Shown: piece by piece, positions 25,561-36,042 of the stretch
Layout of the letters: every line of letters begins with the position of its first letter
How positions within the stretch are numbered: the stretch's first letter is position 1
Assembly: GCA_015494155.1 (NCBI GenBank)
Contig: WGBU01000182.1
Location: 1 to 38,883 of the forward strand
Direction: 5' to 3'
DNA: 38,883 nucleotides
Origin: Deltaproteobacteria bacterium
GTDB lineage: Bacteria > Desulfobacterota > Dissulfuribacteria > Dissulfuribacterales > Dissulfuribacteraceae
The notes under the pieces: generated by a model
Seen by the model: only the letters and a program-made list of their open reading frames with translations
What the model was told of the DNA's origin: nothing
Database searches by the model: none
Position numbers and translations under genes: made by a program

Positions 25561-26877
25561 ATGAGTAAGATAAAGGCATGCCTCCTACTCATCCTCGATG
25601 GACTGGGAGATAGACCCTTTCGAGAGCTTGACGGGAAAACCCCCCTTGAGGCAGCCCATACACCCCATCTAGACAGGCTCTCAGAATTGGGGGCCACAGG
25701 CCTCTATCATGCAGAAAGACCAGGGATTGCCCTTCCAAGTGAGGAGGCCCACCTCCTCCTATTTGGCTTTGATAGGTCCCACTTTCCAGGTAGAGGCTAC
25801 CTAGAGGCACTCGGGGCAGATATTGAGCTCGACAGGGAAGATGTGGCAATTTTGGCACACTTTGTCTCAGTAGAACAAAGTGGAGATGGACTCATCCTAA
25901 AAAAGGACAGACCAAAGGCATCAATTGAGGAGGTCCAGGCACTTTGTAATTGCCTTACCGAAATGGAGGATAATGGGCTTACTGTGTCCTTTATACCCAC
26001 AAAGGGACTCGATGGAGTAATCCTCATAAGGGGTGAGGCCTCGCCCAATATTACAGACACAGACCCACTGTGTGAAGGGATGCCGATCATAGAGCCCGAG
26101 CCTTTAGGGTGTAGTGCACAAGATGAGAACGCCAAGGCCACTGCCAGGGCACTCAAGACATACCAACTCAGCGCTTACCATATTCTTAGGGGGCATGAGG
26201 TCAATACATCAAGGCTAGAAAGAGGTCTTCCTCCTCTCAACTTTCTCGCTACCAATAGGGCAGGTGCATGGAAGGCGGCACCCTCCTTCTTTGAAAAGTG
26301 GGGTCTAAAGGGGGCGACGATCTCCACTGGCATGGTGTACAAGGGAATTTCAAGACACCTTGGACTCACACACATAAGACCCAGTGACGCAAGTAGCCCT
26401 GCCCAGGAGATCTCCGAGAGGGTCTCTATGGCCATTGAGGCTACAGATACATACCAGTTCATCCATGTCCATACTAAGGTGCCTGATGAGGCAGCACACA
26501 CCAAGGTACCCCAAAAAAAGGTGGAGGCGATCGAAGAACTGGACAGGGGGCTTGGACTCGTAGTTGAAAGGCTCGTGAAGCGCAGAGATCTCATATTAAT
26601 CATCACGTCAGACCATTCTACACCTAGTGGCGGGCCACTCATCCACTCAGGGGAACCAGTGCCTCTAATGGCCATTGGCGCTACTGTGAGGAGGGATTTT
26701 GTGAGAAAATTTAGTGAAATTAGTTGTGCACAAGGGGCGCTTGGTCACCTCTATGGCGAGGACCTCATGTGGCTCATACTCAACTGGATGGACAGGGTAA
26801 AACTAAAGGGCCTAATGGATACACCCATTGACCAGCCCTACTGGCCAGGCAGGCGGAATAGGTTCAGGCTAGATTAG
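25561..26877 (+). CDS. apgM: Cofactor-independent phosphoglycerate mutase, archaeal type
   Basis: The 438-residue cytoplasmic enzyme belongs to the alkaline-phosphatase superfamily and interconverts 3- and 2-phosphoglycerate with metal ions. Seen in order: LILDGLGDRP with the first metal Asp, GKTPLEAAHTPHLDRL, PSEEAHLLLFGFD with the likely nucleophile Ser, GRGYLEALG, HTKVPDEAAH and TSDHSTP with late metal ligands, then HSGEPVPL. The nucleophile region reads PSEEAH where most members have PGSDxAH, so the residue after Ser is Glu rather than Asp. ApgM is the standard archaeal form and occurs in some deltaproteobacteria. It appears to be transcribed leaderless from a promoter overlapping the acs terminator. 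The NadM-like gene follows after 24 bases. Confidence 0.9.
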   Translation: MSKIKACLLLILDGLGDRPFRELDGKTPLEAAHTPHLDRLSELGATGLYHAERPGIALPSEEAHLLLFGFDRSHFPGRGYLEALGADIELDREDVAILAHFVSVEQSGDGLILKKDRPKASIEEVQALCNCLTEMEDNGLTVSFIPTKGLDGVILIRGEASPNITDTDPLCEGMPIIEPEPLGCSAQDENAKATARALKTYQLSAYHILRGHEVNTSRLERGLPPLNFLATNRAGAWKAAPSFFEKWGLKGATISTGMVYKGISRHLGLTHIRPSDASSPAQEISERVSMAIEATDTYQFIHVHTKVPDEAAHTKVPQKKVEAIEELDRGLGLVVERLVKRRDLILIITSDHSTPSGGPLIHSGEPVPLMAIGATVRRDFVRKFSEISCAQGALGHLYGEDLMWLILNWMDRVKLKGLMDTPIDQPYWPGRRNRFRLD

Positions 26878-26901
26878 AATAAAAAGAGGAGGAGGCCTAA
26901 C

Positions 26902-27465
26902 GTGTACATATACGAAAGAGGCGTCATACACGGGAGATTTCAACTACTCCACAACGACCACCTCAAATATATACTTGCTGGAAAGAGGCTCGCAAGACAC
27001 CTCTTCATAGGCATAACCAACCCAGACCCTAACTATACAAAGACGGATGAGGCCGATCCGCACCGAAGTGCCCCCGACTCAAACCCATTTACCTACTATG
27101 AACGATATGAAATGGTAAAGGAGGCGCTCCTATATGAGGGGCTTTCTCCTAAAGACTTTTCCATTGTGCCGCTGCCAATAAATTTCCCAGCCCTCTACTA
27201 CTACTATTGCCCCAGGGATGCCGTCTATTTTCTCACCATCTACGACGAGTGGGGTATGAAAAAATTCAGGACATTCAAGGAACTCGGGCTACAGACGTAT
27301 GTGCTCTGGAAGAGACCAAAGGAGAAAAAGGGATTATCAGCTACTATGGTGAGGCGGCTACTAAAAGAAGGCACCGGTTGGGAGCAACTGGTACCTCCTC
27401 CTGTACGAGATGTTGTAATGAGGTTCCATTTGAGAGAAAGGCTTCTACAAAAGTCCCGTGGGTGA
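26902..27465 (+). CDS. NadM-like nicotinamide-nucleotide adenylyltransferase (nucleotidyltransferase fold)
   Basis: The 187-residue cytoplasmic protein has the HxGH-type nucleotidyltransferase fold. The N-terminal motif is GRFQLLHNDH where the family has GRFQPxHxGH, and the C-terminal motif LSATMVRRLL corresponds to the usual S-x-T-x-I-R. The end, WEQLVPPPVRDVV, closely follows archaeal NMN adenylyltransferase (NadM), which makes NAD from NMN and ATP. The Pro-to-Leu and Gly-to-Asp changes in the first motif keep both His residues but leave specificity open. The GTG start has AGGAGG seven bases upstream. It follows apgM by 24 bases, so two archaeal-type enzymes are adjacent. It is convergent with, and abuts, the radical SAM fusion gene. 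Confidence 0.75.
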   Translation: MYIYERGVIHGRFQLLHNDHLKYILAGKRLARHLFIGITNPDPNYTKTDEADPHRSAPDSNPFTYYERYEMVKEALLYEGLSPKDFSIVPLPINFPALYYYYCPRDAVYFLTIYDEWGMKKFRTFKELGLQTYVLWKRPKEKKGLSATMVRRLLKEGTGWEQLVPPPVRDVVMRFHLRERLLQKSRG

Positions 27466-30400
27466 TCATTGCCTTGGATAAAGGGGACACGCCCCCTTGA
27501 TACACTCTTTGTTTAGCCCAGACTGTGCACAGAGGATGCTTTCTCGTGCCACAAGGGGCCTATCCAGGAGCCCCCTTGAGATCCTTTCTGCCTCCTTTAG
27601 GGCGATGTACGACTCGCGCTGGCAGCACCTTGGGGCATCACGCTCGGCTATCTTCTGAAGCACCTCAGCCACGATACGATTTACACGGGCACGGGTCCTT
27701 GATGCCAGTGGCGTTGAGCCCAACAGTGCTGAGAAACCAACACCTACGCCCACTGCTGCCCCACAGGCCCCCATATCTCCACACGACCCACCAGGCATAC
27801 GCGCCCCCCTTTCAATGGCAAATAGGAGTGTCTCCTCTCGGACATCTCCACCAAGGTTCCTGTAGGTGGAAAGCATGATGCCTGGCACCATGGCATGGTG
27901 TTCTGGGCCATGGAGTGGAAAGCGCCTGTTTGCCCTTATGCGCTTCATAAGGGCGATCATGTCGGTTTCAGTGGTATTTAAACAAATTTTTCGTATGACC
28001 TCTAGTGGGTCTTCTATGTGGCAAAGGTCACAGCAGAAGTGGCCATTCTTGCACTTAGAGGAGGAAAGCTTAATCGTACCGCAAATAGAACACCTGAGCC
28101 TTTGCGGCCGATCCATATACACTATTGGGGCACCGCAGATGAGACAACCACTGGTCTCTTTTGGGCCTTTCCGCTCTAGTCTGGAGGACCCAGTGCGGCA
28201 TCCACACCCACTCACTGCCCCATCCTGGCCTAAAGTCTCTCCAGTGGTGGGCGAGACCCTTAGAAAGAGATCGCTTGGCAAGGCATCTGCCTTCTCCTCT
28301 TCCAAGTAGAAGATCTCACCCTTTGAGAAGGTGCGACCATCCTCTAATACGACCCTCTCTAAAGGCCCCTTTAGAATGAGCCCGATCCTTTTCTCACTCT
28401 TTTCTAGGTCTGCCCCTACCCTTGGCCTAAAGGCCTCGAAGGTGAGGCTGTAAAACATGTGTCCAGAAACCTCTTGATAGGGAAAACGCCTGATGACCCT
28501 TGAGCCCTCAAACCCAATGTCCTTCAACATGGCGAATAGGTAGGACTCTACCAAGGCACCGCCTAGGCACCCTCCTATGAGTTCCCTATCTGACCTGACC
28601 CAGGGCGGTGGCTCCTTGGGCGTCACTACGTCTGATATCACGATGCGGCCCCCTGGTCTAAGGGTCCGGAACGCCTCCTTCAAGACCCTTCGCTTGTTTT
28701 TGGTGAGGTTTATCACACAGTTGGAGATGATGCAGTGAAAAGATTCATCTCTCAAAGGAAGCCCTTCAAGATGTGCCTTTAAAAAGGCGATATTGTCATA
28801 TCCCATCTCCTCCACTAAAAGCCTCTTTCCAGAGGCGGCAAGGGCCAACATCTCGTCTGTCATGTCTATACCCACCACCATACCGTGTCTACCGACCTTC
28901 TTTGCACCAATGAGGCACTCCACCCCTGAACCACTCCCAAGGTCCAGTACCCACTCCCCTTCTCTCAACCTGGCATCCTCCACAGGGCTTCCACACCCAT
29001 AAGAGCGACTCACATTCTCCTTGGGCAAGAGGTCTATTCCGGCCATGGCGGAGAGTGTTGGATTTTTTATCGAATCATCAGTTGACTGGGCACGCCTGCC
29101 ATAAAACTCCCTTACAAGCCCCCTGCCATCCCTTGATCCAAGGGAAAGGAGGCAGTTGGAGTGGATGAAGTTCACCTCTTTTACGTGCCCACATCCGTCC
29201 ATTACATCTCCCATCTTGAGCCTCACCCCAAGGGGCTCAGGCGGCACAGGGAGGTCTGATGCCTCCAACTCAAGGAGGTGCCTCAACATCTCGAGATAAA
29301 AAGGCCTTTGGGGGTCCTCTGAGAGAAAAAGGCCCGCGCCTTCCTCCTTCGGCTTCAGGCAGTGGTCTGTGTCGCCCCCGCCAATAATGAACCTCCATGG
29401 GTCCTTTTTCATGGCTGGAGAGTCTAGGAGGCTCATACTCCTAATGGCCTTCAGTACCTTGGAATTCCTCCAGATCTCCAAGATCCCGGCACCATCGCCA
29501 CCAAGCCTACCAGAGAGGAAACCGCGTCTGTCCACCCTGGCCGGTGTTGGCCATACAGCGCCATCTGGACCAATGGTAAGAGATTCCCACCCACCATTTC
29601 CAAGGTCAAACCTGGTGCCAGGGGGGCTGAACAATTGAGACCTCAGCGCTCTTAAGTTGTCTATCTCAACCCCCAATTCATCTGATCTTTTCAAAAAACG
29701 GCTAAAGAGACTTAGGACATGGTGATCATGGCCTGGGGACATGCCACGGCCGCTACCCTCATCAAAGTGCCACATGAGGTGCATGTTTTTTACGCCCATG
29801 TGAACTATGGACTCAAGGGCCTCTAAAAGGCCTTTTATGGTCACGCTGTTCACTGTCATGGAGGCGGTGACACTAAACCCGGCCTTTAAGAGTGCACTTA
29901 CCCCTTGGGCCATCCTTTTAAATGCGCCCTTGCCCCTTATGCCATCGTGGATCTCCTCAGGCCCATCTATACTCACTTGAAAGTGGAGCCTCTCCCTAAA
30001 ATGCCCTGGCAGTGCCCCCACGAGATCATCCAAGAGGATGCCATTGGTTAGGATTGCCACTTCTAATCCATAGTCGTCTATACAGGTCTTCAAGAGTTGG
30101 AGGAGATCTGGGTACAAGAGGGGTTCACCACCAGTCAGACAGACGAGTTCAAGCCCCTGGCCCAGCGCATCTCTTATGACGCCACTTACTGTCTCCAGCG
30201 GAAGTACCCGCTTTCGCTGTCTCTCCCTAGAAAAGAGGCAATGGCTACAGGCGAGGTTACAGGCATCTAGTAGATGAAACCATAGCTCCTTTATCATTTC
30301 AGGCTCAAGTTGGCCCCTCCCCCTATAAGGTGGTAGGTCTGGTACGGTAATTGAGGCTAAGAGGTGTTGTGCCTCTAAGAGGGCCTCTTCTGCCCCCATG

Positions 30401-30564
30401 CCACACTCCTCCATGAGGACCTTCACCAGCCCATCTTTTTCTAGCCTCGTTAGATGCCCCAACACCCTGTCCCCTTCAGGTCCCACCATGAACCAGAATG
30501 GGACTTCTGGAAGGAGATATACACAATCAAGGCCCCTTGCAATCTCATGGGAGAACTCGTCCAT
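27466..30564 (-). CDS. Radical SAM / ArsM-like methyltransferase / DUF5714 triple fusion
   Basis: The 1032-residue cytoplasmic protein joins three modules. Residues about 90-480 are radical SAM, with the [4Fe-4S] cluster Cys in CNLACSHC (C102, C106, C109), the GGEP motif and SPASM-like Cys later. Residues about 485-720 are a Rossmann methyltransferase of the arsenite-methyltransferase type: GLY-rich VLDLGSGSG (539) and family Cys in SYGCGSP (C524), SNCVINL (C616) and GGCLGG (C666). Residues about 800-1032 are DUF5714, with CxxC pairs (807/810, 825/828), GGSCGDMGACGAA (C928, C934) and a CC pair (980/981). Separate proteins of these kinds co-occur in sulfate reducers (TrsS/TrsM-like). The substrate is unknown. 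I start at ATG 30564, preceded by GGAGG; GTG 30627 is the alternative (1053 residues). Confidence 0.85.
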   Translation of the reverse strand: MDEFSHEIARGLDCVYLLPEVPFWFMVGPEGDRVLGHLTRLEKDGLVKVLMEECGMGAEEALLEAQHLLASITVPDLPPYRGRGQLEPEMIKELWFHLLDACNLACSHCLFSRERQRKRVLPLETVSGVIRDALGQGLELVCLTGGEPLLYPDLLQLLKTCIDDYGLEVAILTNGILLDDLVGALPGHFRERLHFQVSIDGPEEIHDGIRGKGAFKRMAQGVSALLKAGFSVTASMTVNSVTIKGLLEALESIVHMGVKNMHLMWHFDEGSGRGMSPGHDHHVLSLFSRFLKRSDELGVEIDNLRALRSQLFSPPGTRFDLGNGGWESLTIGPDGAVWPTPARVDRRGFLSGRLGGDGAGILEIWRNSKVLKAIRSMSLLDSPAMKKDPWRFIIGGGDTDHCLKPKEEGAGLFLSEDPQRPFYLEMLRHLLELEASDLPVPPEPLGVRLKMGDVMDGCGHVKEVNFIHSNCLLSLGSRDGRGLVREFYGRRAQSTDDSIKNPTLSAMAGIDLLPKENVSRSYGCGSPVEDARLREGEWVLDLGSGSGVECLIGAKKVGRHGMVVGIDMTDEMLALAASGKRLLVEEMGYDNIAFLKAHLEGLPLRDESFHCIISNCVINLTKNKRRVLKEAFRTLRPGGRIVISDVVTPKEPPPWVRSDRELIGGCLGGALVESYLFAMLKDIGFEGSRVIRRFPYQEVSGHMFYSLTFEAFRPRVGADLEKSEKRIGLILKGPLERVVLEDGRTFSKGEIFYLEEEKADALPSDLFLRVSPTTGETLGQDGAVSGCGCRTGSSRLERKGPKETSGCLICGAPIVYMDRPQRLRCSICGTIKLSSSKCKNGHFCCDLCHIEDPLEVIRKICLNTTETDMIALMKRIRANRRFPLHGPEHHAMVPGIMLSTYRNLGGDVREETLLFAIERGARMPGGSCGDMGACGAAVGVGVGFSALLGSTPLASRTRARVNRIVAEVLQKIAERDAPRCCQRESYIALKEAERISRGLLDRPLVARESILCAQSGLNKECIKGACPLYPRQ

Positions 30565-30702
30565 CTTTCCTCCGTTAAAACTTGTGACTGTGCCCAGGCT
30601 TGGGAAGGTTACTATAGATTTTGCCACACCATGTGTCCAGTCTTCATAGGGGTTAGCAAGTTCACAATTTGTATCATTAGGATTTTGTGGTAGCCTTGGT
30701 CC

Positions 30703-31764
30703 ATGGATAAGAGACGAACGTGCCTTGTTGCCCTTTCAGGGGGCGTCGACAGCACCATTACGGCCTATCTCCTAAAGAAAGAGGGCTATCACGTAGAGGG
30801 CCTCTACCTTGAACTTTTGGGTAGTGGTTTCGAAGAAAGTGTCCGCACACAAAAAGAGAGGGTCCTTGAGATTGGCGATTCCCTGGGAATAAGGGTCCAC
30901 TTTTTGGACCTCAGAAGGGAATTCCATGAGACGATCATCTCATACTTCATCGAGGCATACAAAAGGGGACTTACGCCAAACCCGTGTACCCTGTGCAACC
31001 CATTGATAAAATTTAGAGCAGGACTTTCCACGGCAAAGTCCCTTGGGCTTGAACACTTTGCAACAGGACACTATGTGAAGAAAGGTACTCATCCACGGCT
31101 AGGATGCGTCTTGATGAAGGGGGCAGATCCCAAGAAGGATCAGAGCTACTTCCTCTATAGGCTGAGGCCAGAGTGGCTTCAAAGCCTCATCTTTCCCCTG
31201 GGTGAAAAGACCAAGGAAGAGGTGAGGACCTTGGCCAAAAGGCTTGGGCTCTCACAGGTGGTCCTTGAGGAAAGCCAGGAGGTCTGTTTTGTAAAGGGAG
31301 ACTACCGCGAACTCGTCTATCCTGGTGAAATAGAAGAAAGACCAGGCCCAATAGTCTTCAAAAGGACTGGAGAGGTGCTGGGCCGTCATAAGGGGATCTT
31401 TAACTATACCATTGGTCAGAGGCGAGGGCTAGGCATTCCAGGTCCTGAGCCCTACTATGTCGTACAACTGGACGTAGATGGTAACCGTGTCTATATTGGT
31501 ACCAAAAAAGATACCCTAAGAAGGTCATTCTTTATTGAACAGGCCAACTGGCTCGTCCCTGAAGACTACGTCCTAGAGGCGGTGACATCTATAAAGATTC
31601 GATCCCGCCACATGCCCGCCCCTGGCAGGGTGATGAAAGAATCGAGAGGGCATGGAAGGTACAAGATAGTCTTTGACGAGCCGCAGTCTTCGGTGACCCC
31701 AGGACAGGCCGCAGTAGTTTATGAGGGTGACATACTCCTTGGTGGTGGAGTGATATGCTCGTAA
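30703..31764 (+). CDS. mnmA: tRNA-specific 2-thiouridylase
   Basis: The 353-residue cytoplasmic enzyme adds sulfur to U34 of Lys, Glu and Gln tRNAs. The PP-loop LSGGVDS (11-17) binds ATP. The catalytic Cys is C95 in TPNPCTLCN, and the second, persulfide-carrying Cys is C195 in QEVCFV. The C-terminal beta-barrel shows NYTIGQRRGLGIP and PGQAAV. Length matches the family. No strong ribosome site is seen before the ATG. It overlaps mtaB by ten bases, and the following genes are also tightly packed, so mnmA-mtaB-ppx-guaB look like one unit. It is divergent from the radical SAM fusion gene across 138 bases. Confidence 0.95.
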   Translation: MDKRRTCLVALSGGVDSTITAYLLKKEGYHVEGLYLELLGSGFEESVRTQKERVLEIGDSLGIRVHFLDLRREFHETIISYFIEAYKRGLTPNPCTLCNPLIKFRAGLSTAKSLGLEHFATGHYVKKGTHPRLGCVLMKGADPKKDQSYFLYRLRPEWLQSLIFPLGEKTKEEVRTLAKRLGLSQVVLEESQEVCFVKGDYRELVYPGEIEERPGPIVFKRTGEVLGRHKGIFNYTIGQRRGLGIPGPEPYYVVQLDVDGNRVYIGTKKDTLRRSFFIEQANWLVPEDYVLEAVTSIKIRSRHMPAPGRVMKESRGHGRYKIVFDEPQSSVTPGQAAVVYEGDILLGGGVICS

Positions 31765-33061
31765 AGGTCATAACATTTGGATGCAAGGTAAATCAGTTTG
31801 AATCCCAGGCCATTATCGAGGCCCTAAGGCGTGCAGGCCATCAGATAGCTGGTCCCAGGGATGGTGTGGACATATGCATAGTCAATACATGCGCTGTGAC
31901 CGCCAGGGCCGCATACGAGGCGAGACAGGCCATAAGAAGGGTCCTTAGACGCCATCCAGGTGCTAGAATCATAGTCACTGGCTGCTATGCCCAGACAGAC
32001 CCATGGGGGCTCATGGAGTCAATAGATACCAACATCTGTGTAATTGGCAATGACCAGAAGGAGCGGCTCCTAAACCCCAAATTTTCATCCATGGATTGCC
32101 TTGAAATATATGTAGGCGATATCTTAAAGAAAAAAAACATTACTCCATTTTCACTCCACTCCCCTCAGGGAAGGACCAGGGCATACCTGAAGATTCAGGA
32201 TGGGTGCAGTGCATTCTGTAGCTATTGCATAGTACCCTATGCCAGGGGCCCCTCGAGGAGCCTCCCGGTGGAAGAGGTGCTGGAGCAGGCCAAGCGCTAC
32301 GAGGAGGCAGGGGTAAGGGAGATCGTTGTCACTGGCATACATGTTGGATTCTATGGCCGCGACCTTGAAGACGCAGTATCTCTGGTGGATATACTCGACA
32401 CCCTCACATCCAGATTCAAGGGGTGCAGATTCCGCCTGAGTTCCCTAGAACCTGGAGAACTCACAGACGATATCATCGCCCTTGCAGCAGAACGAGAGAA
32501 CTTCTGCCCCCACTTCCACATCCCGCTCCAGAGCGGAAGCTCAAAGGTCCTCAAGTCCATGGGTCGGCGATACACGCCAGAGGAGTTCATGGAACGGGTC
32601 AATGTGTTGAGGGAAAGGCTACCAGATGCCGCCATTGGCACAGACTGTATGGTGGGCTATCCAGGTGAGGAAGAGGCGGACTTTGAGATGACGTGTGAGG
32701 TGATAAAGGGCTCTCCCATTACCTATCTCCACGTCTTTCCCTATTCGAGGCGTCCTGGAACAAGGGCTGCGGGCATGAAAGAGACCGTGACCAAGAGGGA
32801 AAAAGAGAGACGTGCCAGGGCGTTGAGGGCCATTGGTGAGGAGAAAAAGGTGGCCTTTTATAGGCAGTTTCTGGGCACCACCATAGAGATATTGGCGGAA
32901 AGGGTGGACAGAAAAAGGGGCACAGTCCAGGGCACGAGTGCCAACTATCTCCAGGCAGTGGCAAGGCTCAAGGTCAAGGCCCAGACGCCACAGCCCAACC
33001 AGATCGTCAAGCTGGTGGCAAAATCCATAGAGGATCAGAAGATCTTTGGGGAGATGATCAG

Positions 33062-33065
<4 letters not shown>
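31755..33065 (+). CDS. mtaB: tRNA (t6A37) methylthiotransferase
   Basis: The 436-residue enzyme converts t6A37 to ms2t6A in ANN-decoding tRNAs with two Fe-S clusters. The N-terminal MTTase domain has C10 (GCKVNQFES), C46 and C77. The radical SAM cluster is C151, C155 and C158 in DGCSAFCSYC. GCKVN and TGIHVGFYG mark the MtaB subgroup rather than MiaB or RimO. A TRAM-like segment forms the end. It overlaps mnmA by ten bases and its stop is shared with the TTG start of the next gene, so translational coupling is likely. Confidence 0.92.
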
Positions 33066-35384
<2,319 letters not shown>

Positions 35385-35390
35385 CTAAAA

Positions 35391-35412
35391 GGGCGGGCCT
35401 TTCCCCCCGCCC
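35391..35412 (+). terminator. GC-rich hairpin after guaB
   Basis: GGGCGGG (35391-35397) pairs with CCCGCCC (35406-35412) seven bases after the guaB stop. Only CTCAAG follows, not a T-run, so termination may be weak or factor-aided. The rest of the gap to 35640 is AT-rich and holds a TATTTTTT/AAAAAATA dyad (35529-35549). No promoter there is convincing. Confidence 0.45.
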
Positions 35413-35640
35413 CTCAAGAAAAACAAAGCACTTCACCACCTAGTCCAAGGCCCTCTCAAGAGATCACCTTCTATTGGCCACCATCTAAGAGTGCGTTTTT
35501 TCACAAAATTTTTTTTTAAACTCACAGATATTTTTTCCGATAAAAAATAGCAGGGAGATGGTTTATGCAGATCATGCTTTCCCATCCAAATATGTTTTTC
35601 TTTCTAAAAGGCCTATTTATTGTAGATGGAGGCGGAGAGG

Positions 35641-36042
35641 ATGCATTGGAAGGAAGATTACAAGATTGGTATTGAATCTATCGATGAGCAACACAAACGG
35701 CTCTTTGAACTCCTCCAGTTTGTACAAAAGAGCCTCAAAAAGGGGCTCGTCACGTGGGAGACGGGTGTTGCAATAAAAGAGCTAGTGGAATACACAAAAT
35801 ATCACTTTTCATGCGAAGAGGAGGTGATGGAACAATACAACTATTCACTCCTCGATGCACATAGAAAAGAGCACAGGCGTCTCATATGTGAGCTCAAGAG
35901 ACTACTCCTCGATCTTAAAAGGGGTAAGACGGTCACATCCATGGACCTCATAAAGATCCTAACTCATTGGATAGTAAACCATATCTTGGACGAAGACCTA
36001 AAACTAAGAGGCCTTGAATCGGCCTCGGTTACCTCCTCTTAA
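35641..36042 (+). CDS. Bacteriohemerythrin
   Basis: The 133-residue soluble protein is a single hemerythrin domain, a four-helix bundle with a non-heme di-iron site that binds O2. Candidate ligands from the family pattern are H18 (IDEQH), H55 and E59 (HFSCEE), H74 and H78 (HRKEH), and H114 and D119 (HILDED), a complete set of seven. In anaerobes it may sense, buffer or deliver oxygen. I start at ATG 35641: GGAGG lies eight bases upstream and the family's Trp then sits at residue 3. ATG 35626, five codons earlier, has no ribosome site. Its tail overlaps the mutL tail on the opposite strand by 14 bases. Confidence 0.9.
   Translation: MHWKEDYKIGIESIDEQHKRLFELLQFVQKSLKKGLVTWETGVAIKELVEYTKYHFSCEEEVMEQYNYSLLDAHRKEHRRLICELKRLLLDLKRGKTVTSMDLIKILTHWIVNHILDEDLKLRGLESASVTSS

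Noticed and set aside
27866-28309. 147-codon plus-strand frame inside the radical SAM fusion
   Set aside because: It is a shadow of the conserved DUF5714 region; no ribosome site and no recognisable product.
30565-30627. GTG start for the radical SAM fusion
   Set aside because: Not excluded, but GGAGG directly before ATG 30564 and the lack of any site before the GTG favour the shorter form.
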